Positions 15,006-21,195 of a stretch of 64,000 nucleotides of DNA are shown one piece after another. A model generated the notes under the pieces. It was not told where the DNA came from. It saw only the letters and a program-made list of their open reading frames with translations, and searched no databases. Made by a program: the position numbers and the translations under genes. How positions within the stretch are numbered: position 1 is the stretch's first letter; every line of letters starts with the position of its first letter. Source of the DNA: JALZKA01 sp963717635 (GTDB lineage: Bacteria; Actinomycetota; Thermoleophilia; Solirubrobacterales; 70-9). Location of the stretch: contig OY970347.1 in NCBI GenBank assembly GCA_963717635.1, forward strand, positions 1,860,001-1,924,000, in the 5' to 3' direction.

Positions 15006-15683
15006 CTAGCTCGGTGGCTTGCCCTTGCTAAACACTGCGCCCACCTTCGCGCCGGCGGGCCGCTCGGTGCCCGCTTTGACCTTGAGCCTGATCAGTTTGC
15101 CGCGATTGACCCTGCGGCTGAACCTCTTGGTCACGCTGCCCAGCTTGCAGCCGGCCGCGGTGAGCTTCGTGCGGACCCGCGCCCGCGAGCGGCCCTTGGC
15201 GATCCTCGGCACGACGCATTTCTCTATGACCGGACAGGCGTTCGCGGCACCAGGCGTCGGGCTGTTGGTTACGACAAATGCGCCGGTGCCGTCGGGGCAA
15301 CGGCCGTAGGTCGTCGCCGGATGGGAGGTCCACGCGTAGCTGTCCAGCGGGATGTCGGTGGCGTTGTGGGGGAACAGCCGTGCCGCGTCGGCGGAGCCAA
15401 GGTTGACGGGATCGTTGGCGAAATAGAAGCCGTTGCCCGGAATGGTCGTGCCATCCGGGATGGTGAAGCGGCCGCCGCTGTTGGTTTCGTCGTCGATCTC
15501 GTACCCACCGATGCCGACGGGAGCCGCGTCGGTGTTGTACAGCTCGACGAAGTCCACTCCCTCGGTTTCCACCTCGTTTATTACGACCGCGCCCGACGCG
15601 GGCGCCGCAGCCGCGATTAGCGGAACGACCATGACGAGGGAGGCGACGAACGCCATGCCTGGTGCGCGATTTGCGATGTTCAA
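15006..15683 (-). CDS. Secreted protein with lamin-tail domain and PASTA-like C terminus
   Basis: A 225-residue exported protein. A signal peptide spans residues 1-32, ending PASGA. Residues 33-150 form a lamin-tail (LTD) domain (VVINEVETEGVDFVELYNTD, GIGGYEIDDE, IPGNGFYFANDP), an Ig-like fold used for binding at surfaces. Residues 157-222 resemble a PASTA repeat (VPRIAKGRSRARVRTKLTAA, then GTERPAGAKVGAVFSKGK), which in kinases and penicillin-binding proteins contacts peptidoglycan fragments. A wall-associated adhesin or scaffold is a reasonable inference. The start is TTG at 15683, with AAAGGGGAG six bases upstream. It is the only gene in the segment between fragment B and the intact tRNA-Pro. 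Confidence 0.75.
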   Translation of the reverse strand: MNIANRAPGMAFVASLVMVVPLIAAAAPASGAVVINEVETEGVDFVELYNTDAAPVGIGGYEIDDETNSGGRFTIPDGTTIPGNGFYFANDPVNLGSADAARLFPHNATDIPLDSYAWTSHPATTYGRCPDGTGAFVVTNSPTPGAANACPVIEKCVVPRIAKGRSRARVRTKLTAAGCKLGSVTKRFSRRVNRGKLIRLKVKAGTERPAGAKVGAVFSKGKPPS

Positions 15684-15764
15684 CGCGCGCTCCCCTTTCG
15701 TGGGCCAAGACGTTCTACCAGAGGATCCCTGCCGTGTCCAACGGTCTAACCGAGCCTGGTGCGA

Positions 15765-15838
15765 TCGGGGCGACTGGATTTGAACCAGCGACCGCTCGGC
15801 CCCCAGCCGAGTGCGCTACCAGACTGCGCCACGCCCCG
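15765..15838 (-). tRNA. tRNA-Pro (anticodon GGG)
   Basis: A complete 74-base cloverleaf. The acceptor stem CGGGGCG pairs with CGCCCCG. The D arm is GCGC/GCGC, the anticodon stem CTCGG/CCGAG encloses loop CTGGGGG with anticodon GGG, and the T arm holds TTCAAAT. The discriminator is A and CCA is not encoded. Two 3' fragments of this gene lie downstream at 14840-14885 and 11565-11612, so it has served as an integration target. Confidence 0.95.
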
Positions 15839-15931
15839 TGGCGACGCGAATGTTACGGAAGGGCCGCCGGGCGATCGGAACCGGCTTTGTGCAATTGACC
15901 CTCCGATAGAGGGGAAATCGCACGAAGCCGA

Positions 15932-16003
15932 AGCGGGCGATCGGATTCGAACCGACTCTTCGAGCTTGGAAGGCTCACGTGCAACCAATAACACTTCGCC
16001 CGC
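15932..16003 (-). tRNA. tRNA-Gly (anticodon TCC)
   Basis: A 72-base cloverleaf with acceptor GCGGGCG/CGCCCGC, discriminator T, anticodon loop CTTCCAA (anticodon TCC) and T loop TTCGAAT. Positions 8, 14 and 21, almost always T, A and A, are A, T and T here. All three members of the 8-14-21 triple have changed together, which may keep the tertiary contact in swapped form. CCA is not encoded. Confidence 0.93.
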
Positions 16004-16038
16004 GCGGCGCGGATTATAGGTTCGCGAGCCCCGGCGCC

Positions 16039-16629
16039 CTAGCCGAGGATGCGCATGCCGAAGTCGGTCGTGTAGATGCCGCCGCCGCCCTTCGGTTGTC
16101 CGGGCGTGCCGGACGCGAAGCCCACCCCGACGTCCTTGAACGCCGGGTTGAGGATGTTGGCGCGGTGGCCCGGGCTCTTCATCCATGCCCGGACGATCGC
16201 CTTCGGCGTGCCGTAGGAGCCGTCGCCGTAGGCGATGTTCTCACCGTAGGTCCAGCGCAGGAGGCCGCCGAGCAGGTACCTGACGCCGCGGAGCCGGGCC
16301 TCGAGCGAGCCCTCGCCCGGGCACTGGTGCGAGAAGCAGTTCTTGTAGAGCATGAAGTTGGTGTGCTTCTGCGATGCCCTCTGCAGGCGCTTGTCCTTGC
16401 CCAGGTTCGACATTCCGCGCTGGTCGCGCTCGCGGTTGAGATAGCAGCGAATCGCGGAGCGGGCCTCACGGTTGCGCAGCTTCTTGGCGCTGACGTCGCC
16501 GTACTTCGAGCAGGCCGTCGCGGCATCGGCCTGGGGAGCGGCCGGGCCGGCTGCCAAGACCAGCGCCACGGCGGCCAGCGCGGGCACGATCAGGCGGGCG
16601 AGCCAGGGGGTGTTTGCACCGATTGCCAT
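16039..16629 (-). CDS. Secreted CAP-domain (SCP/PR1-like) protein 1
   Basis: A 196-residue exported protein. Residues 1-36 form a signal peptide ending near QADA. The CAP domain follows, with RCYLNRERDQRG (helix 1), the His in SQKHTNFM, CFSHQCPGEGS, YGENIAYGDGS and the C-terminal SPGHRANILNPAFKDVGVGF. The paired His and Glu residues of the CAP tetrad are present. Bacterial CAP proteins are extracellular; roles range from lipid binding to unknown. The ATG at 16629 is preferred to the upstream ATG at 16677. It lies next to two paralogues and a remnant, among tRNA genes. Confidence 0.88.
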   Translation of the reverse strand: MAIGANTPWLARLIVPALAAVALVLAAGPAAPQADAATACSKYGDVSAKKLRNREARSAIRCYLNRERDQRGMSNLGKDKRLQRASQKHTNFMLYKNCFSHQCPGEGSLEARLRGVRYLLGGLLRWTYGENIAYGDGSYGTPKAIVRAWMKSPGHRANILNPAFKDVGVGFASGTPGQPKGGGGIYTTDFGMRILG

Positions 16630-16713
16630 CACCCGTTGAGTCGGTGGTCTCGGGTTCCGCGGAGAGCGGGCGCCCATTTACTGGACGGATGTCCGGCACG
16701 GTGGGCGCGGCCG

Positions 16714-17325
16714 TCAGCCGGCTGGCGGCTTGCGCCAGCCGAAGATGACCGCGTAGGTCATGTAGCCCCTGCCGGGCGAGCACTGAGCGCTGCCGCGCGA
16801 GAAGGGCGAGCCGCGCTTGGCGCCGATGCCGAAGTGCCGGAAGCGCCGGTTGAGGACGTTGCGCCGGTTGAACGCGCTGTCCATCCAGACCGCGACCATC
16901 CCCGCGGGCGTCTCGGAGCAACCGAGGTTCTCGCCGTAGCCGTAACGGCCGCCGGCCGACAGGTAGCCGGACGCCTCGATCCGCTCGCGCAGCGGCCGCT
17001 CGTCCGTGCACTGGTGACGGAAGCAGTCCTCGGCCACCATCACCCTGGCGTGCCGCTTGGCAAGGCCCGTCAGGGCCTTGTTCGTACGCAGCCGCTTGCG
17101 GTCGCGCTCAAGCCGCTCGACGTTGATCAGGCAGGCGAGGGCCCTGCGCAGCTGCCTCGACGTGGCCTTGCCGGGAGTCGAGTCCACGTGGGGCCCGCAA
17201 TCGACGCCGCGGGCGTTCGCATCGGGCGCTTGGCTCGCCGCCGGGATCGCGAAGCAGAACGCCGCCAGCGTGGCCACCGCCAGCGCCGCACCCAATCCCT
17301 TGCTTTTCCCTGCGGTCGTCGTCAT
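16714..17325 (-). CDS. Secreted CAP-domain protein 2
   Basis: A 203-residue exported CAP-domain protein. A signal peptide covers residues 1-35, followed by DCGPHVDSTPGKATSRQLRR. Domain hallmarks are LINVERLERDRKRL, AKRHARVM, DCFRHQCTDERPL, YGENLGCSETP and NRRNVLNRRFRHFGIGAKRG. The HRANIL motif of paralogue 1 has become NRRNVLN, so one conserved His is lost. The start ATG at 17325 has AGGGGA five bases upstream. The frame continues upstream through the tRNA-Trp and tRNA-Leu genes, but that part is not coding. Confidence 0.85.
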   Translation of the reverse strand: MTTTAGKSKGLGAALAVATLAAFCFAIPAASQAPDANARGVDCGPHVDSTPGKATSRQLRRALACLINVERLERDRKRLRTNKALTGLAKRHARVMVAEDCFRHQCTDERPLRERIEASGYLSAGGRYGYGENLGCSETPAGMVAVWMDSAFNRRNVLNRRFRHFGIGAKRGSPFSRGSAQCSPGRGYMTYAVIFGWRKPPAG

Positions 17326-17391
17326 CTCAATCCCCTGAGTAAGGAACATCGAACCCGCCGCCGAGTTGCGCTCGGCGACCTGTTCAACCAG

Positions 17392-17463
17392 CGGGGGAGC
17401 TGGGATTCGAACCCAGATTCTCGGCTTTGGAGGCCGAGCGTGTAGCCATTGACTCACTCCCCC
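17392..17463 (-). tRNA. tRNA-Trp (anticodon CCA)
   Basis: A 72-base candidate with acceptor GGGGGAG/CTCCCCC, discriminator G, anticodon stem TCGGC/GCCGA, loop CTCCAAA (anticodon CCA), and T arm CTGGG-TTCGAAT-CCCAG. T8, A14, G18, G19 and A21 are present. The D stem is weak, with only two Watson-Crick pairs and mismatches at 10-25 and 13-22. Confidence 0.85.
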
Positions 17464-17499
17464 GAGTCCGGAGCAGACTAGCCAGCCGTTCGATCTGAA

Positions 17500-17583
17500 T
17501 GCGGGCGGAGGGACTCGAACCCCCAAGCTCCGAAGAGCACCGGCACCTAAAGCCGGCGTGTCAGCCAATTGCACCACGCCCGC
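17500..17583 (-). tRNA. tRNA-Leu (anticodon TAG)
   Basis: An 84-base class II tRNA. The acceptor is GCGGGCG/CGCCCGC, discriminator A, and the anticodon stem CCGGC/GCCGG encloses loop TTTAGGT (anticodon TAG). A long variable arm (GCTC-TTCG-GAGC) identifies the leucine type. The T loop reads TTCGAGT. CCA is not encoded. Confidence 0.95.
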
Positions 17584-17650
17584 GGGGTTCCGCATGTTAC
17601 GGCCAACTACCGTCGCGCTCGGCCGCTCAGCGTTCTATGCTTCCCGCTGG

Positions 17651-18181
17651 ATGGAGGCCGTGACTGCGCGCGAGGGCTATGAGCTCTGGCGCCCCAACAG
17701 GGAGAAAGCACAGTCCAAGACGACGAAGGCGATCGTCGCCTTCGTACTGCTCGTGTCCGCCGGCCTGATCGCCGTGATCGTGTTCGGCGGCTGGGAGCGG
17801 ATGCAGAGCTCGAGCATCGCGATCCTGTCGCTCGCGTGGGCCGGGCTCTATGTGATCGCCGCGATCCTGATCGCCCGCTGGAACCGCGGCCTCTTGCCGG
17901 TCATGTCGGCGCTGGCCGTGATCATGACCATTTTCGCCGCGGTCGCCGCGCCGGGCTGGTTCGCCCGCGACAAGGACGGCCTCGACTCCCCCGTGCTGCC
18001 CGAGGAGTTCATCGGGCTGCTGGTGGTGATCCTCGTGTTCGTTCAGATCCTGCTGATCGTGGTCGCGATGATCGGGTTCAACCAGGAATGGCACGTCGAG
18101 GAGGAGCGCCCGATCGGTGGCGCCCCGCTCGCCGGCGAGGATGACGGGCCCGACGCGCCCCCCGCGCCCGCACCGGCCTAG
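17651..18181 (+). CDS. Four-TM membrane protein of unknown function
   Basis: A 176-residue membrane protein. A hydrophilic start (TAREGYELWRPNREKAQSKT) is followed by four hydrophobic segments (about residues 27-47, 55-75, 82-102 and 118-142), a loop WFARDKDGLDSP between the last two, and an acidic, Pro/Ala-rich tail. The family seems restricted to relatives of this organism and has no assigned role. The frame is open back into the tRNA-Leu gene, but ATG 17651 is the first plausible start. A TATGCT hexamer lies nine bases upstream. Confidence 0.7.
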   Translation: MEAVTAREGYELWRPNREKAQSKTTKAIVAFVLLVSAGLIAVIVFGGWERMQSSSIAILSLAWAGLYVIAAILIARWNRGLLPVMSALAVIMTIFAAVAAPGWFARDKDGLDSPVLPEEFIGLLVVILVFVQILLIVVAMIGFNQEWHVEEERPIGGAPLAGEDDGPDAPPAPAPA

Positions 18182-18197
18182 GCTCAGTCCTTCAGGA

Positions 18198-18347
18198 TCA
18201 GGCACTGACCGCCCGGCGAGCCTCACCCTGGGCGAGTTGCCTGGTCGGCGTGTCCCCGTTCTTGCAACCCGCCTGCGCCTCAGCCGGCAATGCAGCGGGC
18301 ACCAGCGTCAGCGAGGCCAGCGCCGAGCCGCAAGTCACCAACCACAT
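18198..18347 (-). pseudogene. Remnant of a CAP-domain gene (signal peptide plus first residues)
   Basis: A 49-codon frame starts MWLVTCGSALASLTLVPAAL and continues into AGCKNGDTPTRQLAQGEARR. This is a signal peptide plus the spacer that introduces the CAP domain in the neighbouring paralogues. The next expected motif, CLI(N), is encoded one frame away just before another stop. The remaining 120 or so residues of the domain are absent, because the four-TM gene follows immediately. It is a truncated fourth copy of the CAP family. Confidence 0.6.
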
Positions 18348-18394
18348 CTCCCCCTGGGCGGCTGGCTGTCATCCCCCGAAGACCCCCTGCTTGA

Positions 18395-18949
18395 TCAGCC
18401 GCTCTTAGCGCCGAGCGTCACGGTGTAGAACGCCCGGCCGCGGCGCGTGAGCATGCCGACACCGATGTGCTCGTAGGCGCCGCTCAGGATCTGGGCGCGA
18501 TGGCCGGCACTGTTCTTCCACTGCCGCACGATCTCGCGCGGCGATGCCCTGTCCCGGTTGAGCGCGATTACCTCGCCCACGCGGTAGCTCGAGGCACCCC
18601 GCATGTACCCCGCCTCACGGATCCGGGCGTCCGAGCTGGGTTCGCCGGGGCACTGGTGCGAAAAGCATCGCTTCCGGTTCATCTGACGGGAGTGGCGCTG
18701 CGCGGCTTTGCTGAGGGCGCCGTTCAGCCTCAGGCTGCTGGCCGAGCGGGCGTCGTTGATCAGGCACTTGACGACGACGCGTACGCCAGGGAGCGGCGCC
18801 CGGTCGCTGCGCTTGCTGGCAATGCCGCTCTTGCCGCAACCGCCACGCGCCTCGCTGGTCGCGACGGAACCCGTCGTGAGGACGAGCATCGCGAGCGCCG
18901 CCGCGAGCGCGACGACGCGAAGAATCGGATGGTTGATGGTCGGCGACAT
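18395..18949 (-). CDS. Secreted CAP-domain protein 3
   Basis: A 184-residue exported CAP-domain protein with a signal peptide (residues 1-34). Domain features are VVVKCLINDARSASSLRLNG, AQRHSRQM, RCFSHQCPGEPS, YRVGEVIAL and NSAGHRAQILSGAYEHIGVG. The Glu of the usual GEN motif is kept in VGEV but Asn is lost. It has the same domain layout as the paralogues at 16039 and 16714. The ATG at 18949 has no clear ribosome-binding site. The 160 bases upstream hold no gene. Confidence 0.87.
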   Translation of the reverse strand: MSPTINHPILRVVALAAALAMLVLTTGSVATSEARGGCGKSGIASKRSDRAPLPGVRVVVKCLINDARSASSLRLNGALSKAAQRHSRQMNRKRCFSHQCPGEPSSDARIREAGYMRGASSYRVGEVIALNRDRASPREIVRQWKNSAGHRAQILSGAYEHIGVGMLTRRGRAFYTVTLGAKSG

Positions 18950-19110
18950 TGGACTCTGTGAACGACTCTGTAAGGGGTTCTACCTGATTCCAGGTACGGA
19001 TGCGTCAGTTCCGACTGCGGTTTGAGACAAGCGACGCAGAACGTGAGCACCCCGTCTGCCCATTGTAGGGATTCCCTAAACAAAACGTCGCAGAAGTCCA
19101 CAAACCCCTC

Positions 19111-19803
19111 CTAGAACAGCGTCGATTCTGTGCGTGGCGCGATCAGCGCCGACCCGTCTTCGCGCACGTCCGAGACCAGGTCGTCGACCTCACGCGCCTC
19201 GAGCTCGCCGGCCGGGGCCGGCGCCAGCAACTCAAACAGATCCTCCGGCTTGGCTCCGGGGTCGAGCCACGTCGCCTCGAGCGTGGGGGCCAGAATCACC
19301 GGCATCCGGTTGTGGATCGGAGCGATCAGCTCGTTTGGAGCGCAGGTGACGATCGTGCAGCTGTGCACCGCGGCTTGGTCCTCCCCGCGCGGCCGGTACT
19401 CGGCCCACAACCCGGCGAAGGCGAACAGCTCGTCGTCGGGACGGTGAAACCACAGCGGGACCTTCCCCTGCTCGTCGCGCCGCCACTCATAGAAGCCGTC
19501 CGCCGGAATCAGGCAGCGGCGTTCGCGAAACGACTCGGCGAACGCCGGCTGCTTTAGCAGCGTCTCCGCCCGCGCGTTGATCAGTGGCCGCTGGCCGCGC
19601 TCGGTCGCCCACTTACCGGGCAGCAGGCCCCAGCGAAGCTTCCCAAGGTCCCGTCCCGCATCCAGCTCGCGCACCGCCAGGACCGGGTCTGTCGGCGCGA
19701 TGTTGAAGCGCGGCTTCTCGTCGATCTCAGCCGACTGCTCGAGCCCGAACCGCAGCCGCAGGCGCTTCGGGTCGGGGTTGGCGAGCGTGTACCGGCCGCA
19801 CAT
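19111..19803 (-). CDS. yedK: SRAP-family abasic-site DNA-protein crosslink protein (YedK/HMCES)
   Basis: A 230-residue SOS-response-associated peptidase-fold protein. It starts MCGRYT, so Cys2 is available after Met removal to form the thiazolidine link to abasic sites in single-stranded DNA. Other invariant parts are the Asn in RFNIAPTD, INARAET (with the active-site Glu), CLIPADGFYEW and HNRMPV (catalytic His). The length is normal. It shields abasic sites at stalled forks and is self-proteolytic. No LexA-type box is evident upstream. Confidence 0.95.
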   Translation of the reverse strand: MCGRYTLANPDPKRLRLRFGLEQSAEIDEKPRFNIAPTDPVLAVRELDAGRDLGKLRWGLLPGKWATERGQRPLINARAETLLKQPAFAESFRERRCLIPADGFYEWRRDEQGKVPLWFHRPDDELFAFAGLWAEYRPRGEDQAAVHSCTIVTCAPNELIAPIHNRMPVILAPTLEATWLDPGAKPEDLFELLAPAPAGELEAREVDDLVSDVREDGSALIAPRTESTLF

Positions 19804-19854
19804 CCGTCGAGGCTAGCGAGGCGCAGCCGAGCAGATCGTCAGAATGGGGTTCAC

Positions 19855-19938
19855 GCGGCGGTGGCCAAATTGGCAAAGGCGATGGTCTCAAAAGCCATTG
19901 CGCGAAAGCGCTTGTGGGTTCGAGTCCCACCCGCCGCA
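19855..19938 (+). tRNA. tRNA-Leu (anticodon CAA)
   Basis: An 84-base class II tRNA with acceptor GCGGCGG/CCGCCGC and discriminator A. The anticodon stem ATGGT/GCCAT encloses loop CTCAAAA (anticodon CAA). The long variable arm is GCGC-GAAA-GCGC and the T loop TTCGAGT. It ends 27 bases before the start of the peptidase gene on the same strand. Confidence 0.93.
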
Positions 19939-19965
19939 TTCGGGTCAGCCAGCGATAATCGCCCT

Positions 19966-21195
19966 ATGGCGGGCGACGCGCGCATCAACACGATCAGCGA
20001 GCTGTGCTCGTTCGAGGGGCGCCTGGCCGGCACCGATGCCGAGCGGCGCGCCGCCAACCGACTGGCTGAGCGGGTCCGGTCGCTCGGGCGTCGCGCGGAG
20101 GTCGAGCCAACTTACGTCCACCCCCAGGCGCCCTTGATCTGGGCGGCGCATTGCGCGCTGGCGTTCGCGGGCAGCCTTGCCGCCGTGGCCGAACCGGCCG
20201 TCGGCTTTGCCGTCGTCCTGTTCGCGACGACGTCGCTGTACCTCGACCTGAACACACGGCTTTACCTCCTTCGCCCGCTGTTCTTCCGCCGCGCATCCCA
20301 GAACGTCGTCTCGCCCGGCTCGAGACCCGACGCTCCCGCACGGCTGATGCTGGTCGCCCACTACGACGCCGGGCGCACGGGGGCTCTGTTCGAGCCGAAG
20401 CAGGCCGACCGTGCGCAGCGGCTGGCGCGCTACCTCCCGTTTCCCCACACCCGCCTCCTGTTCTGGTCCGCTGCCGTGCTGCTGCCGCTGCTCGGCGCCC
20501 GGATGGCGGGCGTCGACTCCGACGCCGTCGCGCTCGCCCAGCTCCCCCCCACGCTGATCCTGCTCGTCGCCATCTTCGTGCTCGTCGAGGTCCAGCTCTC
20601 CGCCGTCGCCCCCGGCGCCAACGACAACGCTACGGGCGTCGCGGTGGCCCTGTCCGTGGTTGAATCGCTCGCGGACCGGCCACCGAAGAACGTCGACGTC
20701 TGGCTTGTCCTGACCGGCGCCGGGGAGTGCGGCATGGAGGGCATGCGAGCGTTTGTCGGGTTCCACGGCAAGCAGCTCGATCCCAAGTCCACCTACGTGA
20801 TCGCGCTCGACGGCGTCGGCGCCGGCGACGTGCGCTGGCTTGCCTCGGAGGGGATGACCATCTCGTTCGACATGGATCGGCGCCTGCTCGAGCTCTGCGA
20901 GGCCGTCGCTGACGCCGATCGCGAGGGCGGCGACACCTACCGTGCCGCGCCGTTGCGGCACGGCTTCGCCGGCGACGCGCTCGCCGCGCGCGTTCGCGGC
21001 TGGCGGGCGACGGCGATCACCTGCCTCGACCCCGGCGCCCTGCGCCCCCGCCACCACCACACCCCCGCCGACGTCCCGGGCGCCGTGAACCTTCCCGCCC
21101 TGGACCGCGCGGAGGGCTTCACCTTGGAGCTGATCCGCGCGCTCGACCGCGACGTCGGCCGCGCGCAGCCTCCAGCCGATAAAACCCCCCGATGA
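19966..21195 (+). CDS. M28-family zinc metallopeptidase with membrane segments
   Basis: A 409-residue peptidase of the M28 (aminopeptidase Y/S) family. Metal-ligand motifs are LVAHYDAG (His, Asp), PGANDNATG (bridging Asp), TGAGECGMEG (catalytic and ligand Glu) and HHHTPADVP (last His). Hydrophobic stretches at residues 45-90 and 165-210 indicate membrane anchoring between the catalytic blocks. The substrate is presumably the N terminus of peptides. The start ATG at 19966 follows a GATAAT hexamer by six bases, so the mRNA is probably leaderless. The frame upstream passes through the tRNA-Leu gene and is not used. It overlaps aacS by four bases (ATGA). Confidence 0.85.
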   Translation: MAGDARINTISELCSFEGRLAGTDAERRAANRLAERVRSLGRRAEVEPTYVHPQAPLIWAAHCALAFAGSLAAVAEPAVGFAVVLFATTSLYLDLNTRLYLLRPLFFRRASQNVVSPGSRPDAPARLMLVAHYDAGRTGALFEPKQADRAQRLARYLPFPHTRLLFWSAAVLLPLLGARMAGVDSDAVALAQLPPTLILLVAIFVLVEVQLSAVAPGANDNATGVAVALSVVESLADRPPKNVDVWLVLTGAGECGMEGMRAFVGFHGKQLDPKSTYVIALDGVGAGDVRWLASEGMTISFDMDRRLLELCEAVADADREGGDTYRAAPLRHGFAGDALAARVRGWRATAITCLDPGALRPRHHHTPADVPGAVNLPALDRAEGFTLELIRALDRDVGRAQPPADKTPR

